From NCBI GenBank assembly GCA_963719805.1, contig CAVRDF010000010.1, positions 186,001-250,000 on the forward strand: 64,000 nt of DNA, given 5' to 3'. A program made the translations under genes and the position numbers. The notes under the pieces were generated by a model, which saw nothing but the letters and a program-made list of their open reading frames with translations, was not told the origin of the DNA and did no database searches. This stretch comes from JAMXLO01 sp963719805. Lineage in GTDB: Bacteria > Pseudomonadota > Alphaproteobacteria > Acetobacterales > Acetobacteraceae. Below, one piece after another: positions 1 to 9,326 of this stretch; position 1 is the stretch's first letter; each line of letters opens with the position of its first letter.

Positions 1-617
1 TGCTGACCGAGGCGGTACGTCGGCGGCCGTATTCGGTGATCCTGCTGGACGAAATGGAGAAGGCGCATCCCGGCGTGCAGGACATCTTCTTCCAGGTGTT
101 CGACAAGGGGAACATGAAGGACGGTGAAGGCCGCGATATCGACTTCAAGAACGCTGTGATCATCATGACATCGAACGCGGGAACCGATCTGATCACCCGG
201 CTGTTCGCCGATCCGGAAACCGCGCCCGATGCGGCGGGACTGGCCGATGCTTTGATGCCGGAGCTGATGAAGCACTTCAAGCCGGCGTTCCTGGGGCGGG
301 TGAACCTGGTGCCGTATTTCCCGCTCTCACCGGAGATCATCCGGCAGATCGTCGAAATGCAGCTCGGAAGGGTGGCGAGGAGAGTGCGCGAATCTTATGG
401 TGCCAAATTCGCCTGGGACAAATCCCTGGTGGACGTGATAGCAGCGCGTTGCACTGAGACATCTTCAGGAGCACGCAACGTGGAAAAGATCCTGTCGCGG
501 ACACTGCTGCCGGAGCTTTCCGCGGAGGTGCTATCTCGCCTCGCTGAAGGAGCGACAATCAGCGCGATCACCGTTGGGGTGGACGCGGCCGGGTCGTTCC
601 AATACGCAATCGCTTAA
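1..617 (+). CDS. clpV: Type VI secretion ATPase ClpV/TssH, C-terminal part
   Basis: Only the last 204 residues are present; the gene begins before the window and is read in frame from base 3. ClpV is the AAA+ unfoldase that disassembles contracted TssB/TssC sheaths in the cytoplasm so that the secretion apparatus can be reused. The visible part is the second AAA domain: Walker B (VILLDEMEKAH), a sensor-1 stretch (VIIMTSNAG), an arginine-finger-like segment (FLGRVNLVPYFPLS) and the sensor-2 helix (GARNVEKIL). The T6SS genes that follow separate it from the housekeeping disaggregase ClpB. It ends 39 bases before hcp on the same strand, so co-transcription is likely. Confidence 0.93.
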   Translation, partial: LTEAVRRRPYSVILLDEMEKAHPGVQDIFFQVFDKGNMKDGEGRDIDFKNAVIIMTSNAGTDLITRLFADPETAPDAAGLADALMPELMKHFKPAFLGRVNLVPYFPLSPEIIRQIVEMQLGRVARRVRESYGAKFAWDKSLVDVIAARCTETSSGARNVEKILSRTLLPELSAEVLSRLAEGATISAITVGVDAAGSFQYAIA

Positions 618-656
618 CGCCGAAACCACCTCGCGGGGAAACAAAGGAGCGCAATC

Positions 657-1133
657 GTGGCCATCTATATGACGTGGGAAAGTATCGACGGAGCCGTGAC
701 GACGACAGGGTTCGAGAAATGGATCGAGCTCAACTCGTTTCAGTGGGGGGTCGGCCGTGCCATCGGCACCGCCGCACGAGGTGCTGCCACGCGTGAGGCA
801 TCGGAGCCGAACCTCAGCGAAATCGTGGTCACCAAGCGCTTGGACAAGGCGTCGACCAAGTTGTTCATGGATGCGGTCGCCGGCGATCTGAGTGCCACGG
901 TGAAGTTCAAGTTCACCACGACGACGAAGGACAAGGTCGACACGTATCTTGCGTATGAGCTGACCAATTGCGGGCTTAGTGGCTACAGCATTTCGGGTGG
1001 CGGCGACGCGCCGCAGGAGAGTCTGTCGCTGAACTTCACGAAGATCATGTTCACCTATACCGAACGCGATCCAAAGGTTGCTGGGTCGCCCGATACCGTG
1101 GGCTACGACCTATTGACGATGGGCAAAGTCTAA
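657..1133 (+). CDS. hcp: Hcp, type VI secretion tube protein
   Basis: Hcp forms stacked hexameric rings that make the inner tube of the T6SS and is itself secreted. The 158-residue product has the usual family length and begins MAIYMTWESIDG. The C-terminal half carries the typical pattern of amphipathic strands, including the SLNFTKIMFTYTERD segment. The start is GTG at 657, chosen because a good Shine-Dalgarno (aaaggag, 642-648) lies just upstream and the family starts here. It is followed by a strong hairpin terminator, so clpV-hcp ends a + strand transcription unit and the other T6SS genes of the window face it. Confidence 0.93.
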   Translation: MAIYMTWESIDGAVTTTGFEKWIELNSFQWGVGRAIGTAARGAATREASEPNLSEIVVTKRLDKASTKLFMDAVAGDLSATVKFKFTTTTKDKVDTYLAYELTNCGLSGYSISGGGDAPQESLSLNFTKIMFTYTERDPKVAGSPDTVGYDLLTMGKV

Positions 1134-1160
1134 CGACTGCGCTGCCAAACGCGCGAAAGA

Positions 1161-1190
1161 CGCCTCTCCGGAGACGGGAGAGGCGTTTTT
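1161..1190 (+). terminator. Rho-independent terminator after hcp
   Basis: A perfect 9-bp stem (cgcctctcc at 1161-1169 with ggagaggcg at 1177-1185), a 7-base loop and then five T residues (1186-1190). It lies 28 bases after the hcp stop and 34 bases before the convergent phosphatase stop. It should end the clpV-hcp transcript; without a T-run on the other strand it is mainly + oriented. Confidence 0.85.
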
Positions 1191-1223
1191 CGTTGCCGTG
1201 GTTTGGGAGACTTGGGGCGCAGG

Positions 1224-1964
1224 CTAACGGATAAATTCGACAGCGACCGCGGTGACGTTGTCACTGACATTCGCCGCGAGCGCGGCGTCGATCAATGCCT
1301 GCAGCGGGACGCTATCCAGCGAGCCGAGCAGGGTGCCGAGTTCATCATCGGACAACGACTTGCACAGCCCGTCGCTGCACAACAGGAAGCGATCGCCGGG
1401 GACCAGCCGATCGCTGATCTTGTCGAGGATGAAATCGTCGAGTTCGGCGCCGACTGCGCGGGTGATGACGTTGCTGCGCGGATGATTGAGTGCGTCCTCC
1501 GGGCGGATCGTGCCTGACTCGACAAGCTCCTGCACCAGGCTGTGGTCGCGGGTGATCTGCCGGAACACGCCGCCACGCAACAGGTATGCGCGCGAGTCAC
1601 CGGCCCACAGGCAGGCGAAATGTTCGCCGCGCGCCAGCATCACCACGACGGTGGACGCCACCACGACATCGGGTCCGCGCCGCGCAGCCTCCTCGCGCAA
1701 TGCGAGATGCGTCCGCTCGATTGCCAGACGCACTTCGGCGAGCAGTTCGGAGGCGGACAGACCTGACGGGACGGCTTCCAAAGCCTCGGCGATCATGCCG
1801 GAGGCGACTTCTCCGGCCGCATGGCCGCCGGCGCCGTCGGCGACTGCCCAGAGTCCGAGATCGGCGCGATCGACGTAAGCGTCTTCATTGTGCTTCCGCT
1901 TGGCGCCGGGGTGGGTAACGCTCCAGGAGCGGAAGCGCTGGGTCGTCAAGACTTGGACTTCCAT
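1224..1964 (-). CDS. pppA: PP2C-type serine/threonine phosphatase of the T6SS (PppA-like)
   Basis: A 246-residue PPM/PP2C phosphatase. In T6SS loci PppA reverses PpkA-dependent phosphorylation of the FHA protein and so resets the apparatus. Metal-binding motifs are visible: HNEDAY near residues 25-30, ADGAGG near 42-47, GDSRAYL, the LLCSDGL block and the final SDN motif. A longer frame continues upstream, but ATG at 1964 is chosen: it has a gggaggg Shine-Dalgarno, and everything upstream is tagF in another frame. It overlaps the tagF stop by 19 bases, so translation is probably coupled. No kinase PpkA is in the window; it would be expected in the part of the locus that lies outside. Confidence 0.9.
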   Translation of the reverse strand: MEVQVLTTQRFRSWSVTHPGAKRKHNEDAYVDRADLGLWAVADGAGGHAAGEVASGMIAEALEAVPSGLSASELLAEVRLAIERTHLALREEAARRGPDVVVASTVVVMLARGEHFACLWAGDSRAYLLRGGVFRQITRDHSLVQELVESGTIRPEDALNHPRSNVITRAVGAELDDFILDKISDRLVPGDRFLLCSDGLCKSLSDDELGTLLGSLDSVPLQALIDAALAANVSDNVTAVAVEFIR

Positions 1965-2527
1965 AGACCCTCCCCGGTGACCGGCGTCTCGGCGCCTAGC
2001 ATCGCCGCATAGACCGCTGCGCTTGGAAGGCAGCCTAGCGTCAGCCGGCGCGGAGGGATACGGGGGGCGCCATCGCTCCACCACGTTGCGCTGGCCGACA
2101 TTGTCGATTCCGGCAGGTCGGGGATGCCGGCCATGCTGGCAGTTTCCTCGGGCGACGTATCGTTTTCCAGGGCGGCGCGCCCGGCCGCTTCACAACGATC
2201 CAGCCAGGCATCGGCGGCCGCGCCACTCCCGCCGCCGGTGAGTGCTGCAAAGGTCAGCGGAAAGTAGCGTCCGGTCTTGTCGACACTTGGCAGCATGAGG
2301 CCGAACGCGGCGCGCGCGCCGCACATGCCGGGCGGCAGCGAGAAGCGCCAGACCGGCGATTCCAGAAATGCCGGAAGCCAGTCTTCGCCCATCACTGTCT
2401 GGCTGCCCGCGATGACCAGTTGCAACCAATCGTCCCAGGGATCGGTGAAATCGCGCGGCAAACCGACACGGACGAAATCGCCGCGCGCCGGCAATTTGCC
2501 GTAAAGGCCACTTACAATCCCGGGCAT
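1946..2527 (-). CDS. tagF: TagF, T6SS post-translational regulator
   Basis: A 193-residue TagF-domain protein (DUF2094 family). The N-terminus has the family pattern: GLYGKLPARGDFV, then the DPWDDWLQ segment and a SLPPGMCG stretch. TagF represses T6SS assembly independently of the phosphorylation pathway in Pseudomonas (established for the family). Here it sits between tssM and pppA, with its first 16 bases overlapping the end of tssM and its end overlapping pppA. This arrangement suggests a single operon in which the structural protein and two negative regulators are made together. Confidence 0.9.
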   Translation of the reverse strand: MPGIVSGLYGKLPARGDFVRVGLPRDFTDPWDDWLQLVIAGSQTVMGEDWLPAFLESPVWRFSLPPGMCGARAAFGLMLPSVDKTGRYFPLTFAALTGGGSGAAADAWLDRCEAAGRAALENDTSPEETASMAGIPDLPESTMSASATWWSDGAPRIPPRRLTLGCLPSAAVYAAMLGAETPVTGEGLWKSKS

Positions 2528-5500
2528 CGGAAGTCCCGCAACACCCCGGGCGCAAACGGGTTCAGCACGGACCCGGCGCGGATCGCGAACGTCGCGTGGT
2601 GATCGCCCAACTGGAACGACAGCGTGTATTGGTCAGCCGAACCGCTCTGTTGCAGCGTTCCCTGAGCAAACAGCCGGAACAGCGCCCAGGGACCGGTCGC
2701 TTGCAGCACCTGCGGTCCGCTCGACGGCGGCGGATCGAACACCAGCCGCACACTGTTCATCCGGTTCTGTCCCGGCCAGGTGACCGACGTCGAGCGTTGC
2801 GGACCGTGCGCATAGACCACTGTCAGTCCATCGAGGTCGAGCGTGACCTGCTTGGCGTCGGTGTCCATCGGCGTGATGTCGAACCGCACTGTGGGTTGCG
2901 TGCCGCCGGCGCTGAAGAACAGGTCGCGGATCTTCGACGCGCGCTCGAACTGCGCGAGGTCGCCGGGCGTGACTGGCGGCGCGACGCCGGCGACCGCCTG
3001 CGCTTTCCACACCGGTCCCGAGGTATCGACGAACGATTGCAGATTGTCGGTGAAGTATTTGTCGAGCAAACCGCCGGCGGCGAACAGGCGCGCGAAGTCA
3101 TCGAGTGGAATGTCGTTGGGCGAGCCGGCGGTGAATGGATAGCGGCCGGCCACCGCCTGCTTGCACAGCGACGCGGGGCCGCCGGGTGCGTTGAAGGCTT
3201 TCTTTGCCTGGTCGAGGGCGCCGCCGCCGCGCAACTGATTGCCGGTGACCGCGAGTGCCTGGAGCCAACGCGCCACCGGCTGTGGATCGCGGCTGGCCTC
3301 GGCCTGCAGCAATGCGGCCGGATCGTCGCTGCCGCCGATGGCTGCGGCAGTGCCGCCCACAGGTGCCGCGGCCAGCTTGGAAAGCTGTATCTGCAAATCG
3401 TTCAGCAGCTTGAGCGCATTGTCGATCGGGGCGCCGGGGCCTTTGCCGACGAAGCTGATCAGTGCGGCATAGCGGGTCTCGATCGCCTTGCCGGGCGGCT
3501 CGGGTGGCTGACCATTGGTCTGCCCGAACAGGCCTTGCAACTTGTTGGCCGCGCCACTTGCCGCCTGCGCGGCCGCAGCACCAGCGGCCTGTGCGGCCCC
3601 GGCGGCAGTTGGGGGCACGGGTGGCGGCTGCGTCAGAGTCAGTTGCCGAGTGATCGCGGCGAGCAGATCGCGCATCGGCGACTGTGGTGACGCCAGTATA
3701 TACAGCTCCTGCACGGCATCCTGCATGCCGCGCATCGGCACGACGTCGAGGTCCGCCAGCAGGCCGTCCCACTGCTTGGCGTAATCCGCCATGTAGAGAT
3801 TGATGACATCCTGCTGCAGCGTCAGCACCTGCGGGCTGGCAGGATCGATCTGTGCTTCGCGGCCCAGCACCCAGCTTTCGCTCGCCACCTGCTTGATGGC
3901 ACCGGGCAGGCCCGGGAGAAGCACTTTGTAGAAGCCATCGATCGTGAAGAAGCCTGGGACGCCGTCGGTCAGCGGCGCGCCGGAGCGGCGCATGAACACG
4001 CGTACGCCCGATGCACCTGCCGCGTTGGCCGGCAGCCATGGCGGCAAGGCGCGCGCGGCCTGCGATCCCTTGATCGCGCTGTACACCCGGTCGGCAAGGG
4101 TGACGCGGCTGAAGGTGCGACGGGCGTCCTCGATCAGCGCGCCGTCCAGCGGCACCTTGGGCAACGGTTGGTCGAGCAGCGCGGCGAGATGGCGCTCCAG
4201 GCTGTCGCGCAATGGTTTGGCTGCCGGACCCGGCCACGCGGTCTGCCAGTCAAGGCTCATCCACTCCTTCACCAGGCCACGGTCGAGCGTGCCGGCGGAG
4301 CCGAGCATCAGGTAAACGCGGGTTGCTTCGTAGAGGAAAGCGGGCTGTTCGAAATGCGCCCGCATCTGGCCTTCCAGCCGCAGGAGCAAGCGCGGCAACA
4401 GCACGTTCTGCAGGTCGTGGATGTAGATGGAGCGCGCGCCTTCGGCGAGCTTGCCGGTCTGCGACAGGCCAGGGAACCATTGCGCCGGTGGTGGCGCGGC
4501 ATCCACGCCGAATGGTAGCGCGCGCGCCGCATCGAGCAGCGGCACGATCTTCGGCAGATCGGTATCGGCCACTGGATCGAGCGGCAGCGGCTGCGCGAGC
4601 TTGGTGTAGGCAGCGAGTGCCGCGGAGGACTCTGCCAGCGCCGCCTTGTTGGCCTGCTGCGTCTGGACCAGTGCACCAGCGCCGGCGATCGCCACGATGG
4701 CGGCGATTGCAGCGGCGCCAGCGCGAACCAGCAGGTTGCGGCGCCGCTGCGCCGGATCGCGCGCGACCAGCGTTGCCTCACCGAAGATCACGTCCTTGAG
4801 CAGCCGGCTGAGGAAATAGCTGCGTCCCTGCTCCGGCCGCAGCGACGGCGCGCGCTGCGAGTCGATGCCGAAGCTGCGCGCGAGTGCGCCGGTCAGCCGA
4901 TCGATCGGCGTGCCTTCCTGCGTGCCGGATGTCATGTAGGCGCCGCGCAGCAGCGGTGCCGGATCGAGGCGGGAGCCGCCAAATGCCTCGGTGAGGAATT
5001 CGCTGAGTGGCGCTGCGAGGCTGGCGACCTGAGCCGGGAAGCCAGCGATCAACGTGCGGCGTTCCGGACTGCGTTCGGCCTGCAAACGCTCGAGCAGGCG
5101 CTGGTTGAGCCGTTCGACCAGCAGGGTGAATTCGCCGGCGAACATGGGTGCGGTGCCGGTGTCGGACTTGTTCAGCGGGAAGGTGGTGCCCCAGACCTGG
5201 CCGCGCCGCTCGCGGTCGAGGTCATCGAAGAATTCGGTGAAGCCGGCGATCAGATCGGCCTTGGTGAAAACCGCATAGACCGGCACGCGGACGCCAAGCT
5301 GGTCGTAGAGTTCCTTCACGCGGCGGCGGATGGCTCGCGCGTGCGCCAGACGTTCGGTGGATGGCGCGGCGGCGATGTCGGACAGCGCGATCGCCACCAG
5401 CACGCCGTTCAGCGGCTGGCGTGCGCGGGTTCGGCGCAGCAGGCCAAGGAACGCCTGCCAACCGGCTTTGTCGACGGCGCTGTCGGAGTCCTGCGTGGTG

Positions 5501-6036
5501 TAACGGCCGGCGGTGTCGATCAGCACGGCGCTTTCGGTGAACCACCAGTCGCACATGCGGGTGCCGCCGACGCCGGCGACCGGGCTTTGTCCCATCTCCG
5601 AAGCGAGCGGGAACGACAGGCCGGCGTTGAGCAGCGCAGTCGTCTTGCCGGCACCGGGCGGGCCGATGATCGCGTACCACGGCTGCTCGTACAGATAGCC
5701 GCGTGAGCCCGAGGCCTTCCTCAGCAGCGCGAGCGCGGCGCCGAGCTTGTCGCGCATTGCCGCGACTTCTTCGGCAGAGGCGGCGGCGGTTGGGTCTGCC
5801 TGTGCCGCGGTGACGCCTTCGACCAGCGCGGTTTCGTTCTGCTTGCGCCGGCGGTCGAGCCAGAGGTTCACGCCGCCCCAGATCAACAGCATGACGAGAA
5901 TGACGATGGCGCGCGGGAGCCAGTCTTCCAGGAAGGACAGGAACGGACCGAACAGCCAGACCAGGACACCGAGCAGCGCGATGCCGATGAAGCTCAGGAA
6001 CCAGCGGGATCGCAGGAAGCGGAGCACGGCGCGCAT
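2512..6036 (-). CDS. tssM: TssM/IcmF, T6SS inner-membrane core protein
   Basis: A 1174-residue IcmF-family protein that spans the inner membrane and, with TssL and TssJ, forms the T6SS trans-envelope complex. Two hydrophobic segments near residues 12-30 and 42-58 are followed by a cytoplasmic GTPase-like domain with a P-loop (GPPGAGKTT, 125-133). A third membrane segment lies near residue 430 and a long periplasmic region follows. A low-complexity Ala/Pro/Gln stretch near residues 790-840 is unusual but in frame. Length and domain order match full-length TssM, and no frame break is apparent. Start ATG at 6036. The 107-base gap to tssL upstream contains a REP-like palindrome. Confidence 0.94.
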   Translation of the reverse strand: MRAVLRFLRSRWFLSFIGIALLGVLVWLFGPFLSFLEDWLPRAIVILVMLLIWGGVNLWLDRRRKQNETALVEGVTAAQADPTAAASAEEVAAMRDKLGAALALLRKASGSRGYLYEQPWYAIIGPPGAGKTTALLNAGLSFPLASEMGQSPVAGVGGTRMCDWWFTESAVLIDTAGRYTTQDSDSAVDKAGWQAFLGLLRRTRARQPLNGVLVAIALSDIAAAPSTERLAHARAIRRRVKELYDQLGVRVPVYAVFTKADLIAGFTEFFDDLDRERRGQVWGTTFPLNKSDTGTAPMFAGEFTLLVERLNQRLLERLQAERSPERRTLIAGFPAQVASLAAPLSEFLTEAFGGSRLDPAPLLRGAYMTSGTQEGTPIDRLTGALARSFGIDSQRAPSLRPEQGRSYFLSRLLKDVIFGEATLVARDPAQRRRNLLVRAGAAAIAAIVAIAGAGALVQTQQANKAALAESSAALAAYTKLAQPLPLDPVADTDLPKIVPLLDAARALPFGVDAAPPPAQWFPGLSQTGKLAEGARSIYIHDLQNVLLPRLLLRLEGQMRAHFEQPAFLYEATRVYLMLGSAGTLDRGLVKEWMSLDWQTAWPGPAAKPLRDSLERHLAALLDQPLPKVPLDGALIEDARRTFSRVTLADRVYSAIKGSQAARALPPWLPANAAGASGVRVFMRRSGAPLTDGVPGFFTIDGFYKVLLPGLPGAIKQVASESWVLGREAQIDPASPQVLTLQQDVINLYMADYAKQWDGLLADLDVVPMRGMQDAVQELYILASPQSPMRDLLAAITRQLTLTQPPPVPPTAAGAAQAAGAAAAQAASGAANKLQGLFGQTNGQPPEPPGKAIETRYAALISFVGKGPGAPIDNALKLLNDLQIQLSKLAAAPVGGTAAAIGGSDDPAALLQAEASRDPQPVARWLQALAVTGNQLRGGGALDQAKKAFNAPGGPASLCKQAVAGRYPFTAGSPNDIPLDDFARLFAAGGLLDKYFTDNLQSFVDTSGPVWKAQAVAGVAPPVTPGDLAQFERASKIRDLFFSAGGTQPTVRFDITPMDTDAKQVTLDLDGLTVVYAHGPQRSTSVTWPGQNRMNSVRLVFDPPPSSGPQVLQATGPWALFRLFAQGTLQQSGSADQYTLSFQLGDHHATFAIRAGSVLNPFAPGVLRDFRCPGL

Positions 6037-6077
6037 CGGCTAATACGGAGTTTCGAGGGGTGCGGCCCAACGACGTG

Positions 6078-6102
6078 GATGGCCGGCCTTCGCCGGCCAT
6101 GA
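6078..6102. repeat. REP-like palindrome between tssL and tssM
   Basis: Inverted arms gatggccggc and gccggccatga separated by a short cttc-type loop. The same arms occur twice, facing each other, at 14942-15016. Position between two same-strand operon genes is typical of REP elements, which can slow 3' exonucleases and lower expression of the downstream gene. Confidence 0.7.
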
Positions 6103-6143
6103 CGAATTGGGTCGGGGTGGCGACGCGGCTATGTGCATCGGAA

Positions 6144-7505
6144 TCATCCGCCTTGCCTCCGCAGCACGACTTCGATGCGGCGGTTCTGGTCGCGTCCTTC
6201 CGGTGTCGCGTTAGAGGCTATGGGGTCGGCGTCGGCATGGCCTTGCGCGGTGACGCGGCCAGGATCGCCGAGCGCGCGCACGATGATCGCTCGCGCCGCA
6301 TCGGCACGCGATTGCGAAAGCTGGAAGTTGGACGGGAACTGGACGGTGTGAATCGGCTGGTTGTCGGTGTAGCCGTTGACGGTGACCGGGCCCTTCTCGG
6401 CTTTCAGCGCCTCGCCGATACGCTCCAGCAGATGCACGTAGGCGGGGGCGACGGTGGCACTGCCGGATGCGAACATGCCTGCGTTGCGAATGCGCACGAT
6501 CGGCATCGCATGATCGCCAATGACCGTGACGAGACCCTGGTCGATCTCGGGCTTCAGGAACACGTAGAGCGGCTCGGGCGCGGGCTGCGCCTGCGGTGGT
6601 GGAGGCGGCGGCGGGCGAACCGGAGCGGCGCGGGTGATCTGCGGCATCTTCGCCAGCGGCGCGGCAAGATACTGCGCGAACACATTGTCTGACTCGGCAT
6701 TCAGGCTGGTGGAGAACCAGACGAACAGCAGTCCGATCACCGCCAGAGCGGCTGCGCCCATCACCCATGCCGGCACCACCGCGCGCGCCGGTCTGTATGG
6801 CGCCTGCACGCCTTGCCAGTGTGGCGACAGCGCCGGATCGGCTGCCTGCCGTTGCCGCGTGATGGTGGTGTAGAGATCCTCGCGCAGCCGATCGAGTTCG
6901 CCCGGCCCGCGCGGCGACAAGCGATAGCGGCCCTGGAAGCCGAGACTGAGGCAGAGATACATCAGCTCGAGCACCGGCAGGAATGTGCCGGGGTTGGTGC
7001 GCACCTGACCGAGCAGATCGAAGAAGCGTTCGCCGCTGCGCACTTCCTGATGGAAGCTCGAGACCAGCGAACGCGCGGCCCAGGCGCCGCTGCTGCCCCA
7101 TGGCGTGTTCAGCACCACATCATCGAGGCTGGCGCACAGCGCGTAATGTGCCGGGCGCAATTGGTCCATCGGCACGCCGCCATCGCGCGCGGTCTGTTCG
7201 AACGTGCGCATCTGCTGGATGGCACGTTCGCGCAGTTCGCCGGGATCGGGTTGGCGCAACGTGTTGCGCAGCCGCCCGAGCAGTTGCAGCAGCGGTGCAG
7301 CCGCTTGGATCAGCGGGCTGAGCCCGAAGCTGATGCTTTCGGCGCTTTCGGAACTGGCAGGGGGGGCGGAACGCGCCAGGCCGGCGCGCGTGTCCTGCGC
7401 ATCCGATGGCGGCGTGGGCTGCGGTGCGCTGCGGCGCCCGCCAGGCGTTGGGCGGATTACTGTCTTGTCGGCATCATCAGGTTCGGAGAACGGATTATCG
7501 CTCAC
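6144..7505 (-). CDS. tssL: TssL/DotU with C-terminal OmpA-like peptidoglycan-binding domain
   Basis: A 453-residue T6SS inner-membrane protein. Order: a disordered acidic N-terminus (1-55), a DotU domain (about 60-225) with the ALCASLDDVVLNTPWG signature, one membrane anchor (about 243-265), a run of prolines near 300, and an OmpA-like domain (about 325-445) with NGYTDNQPI and QGHADADPI motifs. This is the extended TssL type that anchors the complex to peptidoglycan itself, so a separate TagL is not needed. Start is GTG at 7505, 7 bases after the tssK stop. An in-frame ATG at 7649 exists but lies inside tssK. The N-terminus begins SDNPFSEPD, as is usual for the family. Confidence 0.92.
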   Translation of the reverse strand: MSDNPFSEPDDADKTVIRPTPGGRRSAPQPTPPSDAQDTRAGLARSAPPASSESAESISFGLSPLIQAAAPLLQLLGRLRNTLRQPDPGELRERAIQQMRTFEQTARDGGVPMDQLRPAHYALCASLDDVVLNTPWGSSGAWAARSLVSSFHQEVRSGERFFDLLGQVRTNPGTFLPVLELMYLCLSLGFQGRYRLSPRGPGELDRLREDLYTTITRQRQAADPALSPHWQGVQAPYRPARAVVPAWVMGAAALAVIGLLFVWFSTSLNAESDNVFAQYLAAPLAKMPQITRAAPVRPPPPPPPQAQPAPEPLYVFLKPEIDQGLVTVIGDHAMPIVRIRNAGMFASGSATVAPAYVHLLERIGEALKAEKGPVTVNGYTDNQPIHTVQFPSNFQLSQSRADAARAIIVRALGDPGRVTAQGHADADPIASNATPEGRDQNRRIEVVLRRQGG

Positions 7506-7512
7506 GGCCGCA

Positions 7513-8836
7513 TCATCCCCTGATCGCCCAGAGTTCCAGGCGCAGGTTGGGGAAGTCGCCGGAGACGTGGATGGCGAAGCCACCGGAGTTCTGCATCTGC
7601 TGCCAGTGCGGGCTGGCGCGATCCAGTTCGAAATACGTGGCACCGGCATAGAATGGCAGTTGGCGCGGTGCGACCGGCAGCGGACGCACCGCGATGCCGG
7701 GCAGTGCGACGTTGACCAGTTCGCGGATATGCTCGACCGCGCCGATCTTCACCTGCGAGGGGAACAGCCGCCGCAACTGTTCCGCCTGCACGTCCGCCTG
7801 CACCGTCAGCACGAAGTTCGACGCACGCAGGATCGAGCGGTCAATGATCGGGCCGACACGCACGCCATGCCGCGCCTCGCGCAACGGAATTGCAATCGCG
7901 GTGGCTTCCAGCACCGCCGACAGCGCACGCCGCAGATCGGCGACCACAGGCGCGAAGCTGCGCTGCAAGTCGTCGTGGCGATACGCGGGGTAGGCATTGG
8001 GGCGCCGCGTTTCGAGGAACGTGGAGAATTCGCCCGCCATCTGCACCAGCGTCGCGTAGAGCGATTCCGGGTGCACGTTCGCTGCATCGGCCCAATGCGC
8101 CAGCACGTTCTGCCAGCCGTTGATCGATTGCAGCAGCAAAAAGTCCTGCACCTGTGCCACGCCCGCCTGGCCGGGTGCGGTCATGCGCGCTGCCAGCGCT
8201 TCGCCGCGCTGGTTCAGCATGCCGGACAGTTCGGCGATCAGCCCGGCGAGCGGCGGTGCTCCAGAGCACACCAGCATTGGCGGGATCCACCGGTCATCGA
8301 GGATGATGCGCCGGTCGGAGGTGACCTCGGTGATGCGCGCGAGACCAATACATAGATAGCCGGTGCGTTCGTCGGTATCGAGCAGGTAGCGAAGGCGCAG
8401 CCGCCCGACCTGCAATTCGGCGGGCTGCGGCGATGCCGAGTGGGTGTCGGTACGCTTCGAACGGCCTGGCGGCGTAGCGGCCTTCCGTCGCACTGTCGGC
8501 GACTTCGACCGCGCCGGCCTGGCGTACCGGCAGTGCCAGGTAGACCAGCACGTTGCGCGCGCTTTCCGGCAGTTCGAGCGGGGGTGGATGATCGGTCTCG
8601 CCGGGCAGCGCGAACGGTGTGCCGTCCTCGAATACGCCGGCGGCGGAGGCCAGGGCAAACCGGCCGGTGCCGAGCAGGTCGCGATCCAGCGCGTATTCGA
8701 CGAGACCCCAGGGATGCGGGCGCAACGCCTGGACGCGGCCGCGCAGCAACTGTTCCGTCCAGCGATCCTGCTGCTGGAAGTGCTGCGTGCGCAGGAACAT
8801 GCCTTCCTGCCAGACCACGCGGTTCGTCCAGCTCAT
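7513..8836 (-). CDS. tssK: TssK, T6SS baseplate protein (one-base frame break)
   Basis: TssK joins the T6SS baseplate to the membrane complex. The N-terminal third starts at ATG 8836 (MSWTNRVVWQEGMFLRTQHF) and runs cleanly to about residue 129 (FEAY). The rest, from DTHSASPQPAELQVGRLRLR to the stop at 7513, is in another frame. Removing one of the two G at 8449-8450 (a C in the coding strand) restores a product of about 440 residues, the normal TssK length. As sequenced the gene would not make full-length TssK. Everything on both sides of the break is well conserved, so a consensus error or a very recent mutation is more likely than decay. Confidence 0.85.
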
Positions 8837-8867
8837 CTATCGGCAATCCCCCCAATGGCGCCTGGTT

Positions 8868-9326
8868 TCAGGTCGCGGGCTTCAGCGTGATAGCAAGTTT
8901 GCCGACATTGAGTACAAGTTTTGTTGGTCCGCTGCTCGCGGCCGGCGCATCGGCGCGCCATTGGGCGTTGTCGATGTCGCGATACAGCACGACAACACCG
9001 ATGGCAGTGACGCCAGGTTTCAGCTCGAAGGTCTTGGTCTGCGTCTCGCTTGGCGACAGCACGAATTCCTGAGAACCGGCGTCGTCCTGGCCGAGCGCCT
9101 GCTGCTCGTGCTCGGTCAGCGCGAAGACATCGCCGCGTTCGAACTTGGCAGTGGCGGTGAGCTGATAGATGCGCACCGCGACCGGTGAGGGCTTTCCCGC
9201 GATGTCCGGATTCTGCCCGGCGCTGCCGATCATCGTGATGGTGAGCACCGGCGGCGGCTTGGGCGGTGCGCCGCAACGCGCCAGCAGCAGCGCCGGCAAC
9301 AGCAGCAGCGATCGACGAGGACTCAT
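8868..9326 (-). CDS. tssJ: TssJ, T6SS outer-membrane lipoprotein
   Basis: A 152-residue lipoprotein that holds the T6SS membrane complex to the outer membrane by contacting TssM. A lipoprotein signal peptide of about 17 residues ends LLLARC, with Cys18 as the lipidated residue. The arginine just before the cysteine departs from the usual small residue at that position. A transthyretin-like beta sandwich follows, with the family features VAVRIYQLTATAKFERGD and VVLYRDI. Its ATG overlaps the tagH stop by 4 bases and it ends 31 bases before tssK. Confidence 0.9.
   Translation of the reverse strand: MSPRRSLLLLPALLLARCGAPPKPPPVLTITMIGSAGQNPDIAGKPSPVAVRIYQLTATAKFERGDVFALTEHEQQALGQDDAGSQEFVLSPSETQTKTFELKPGVTAIGVVVLYRDIDNAQWRADAPAASSGPTKLVLNVGKLAITLKPAT

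Noticed and set aside
2596..3690. A 364-codon open frame on + inside tssM
   Set aside because: Antisense shadow of TssM with no recognisable domain.
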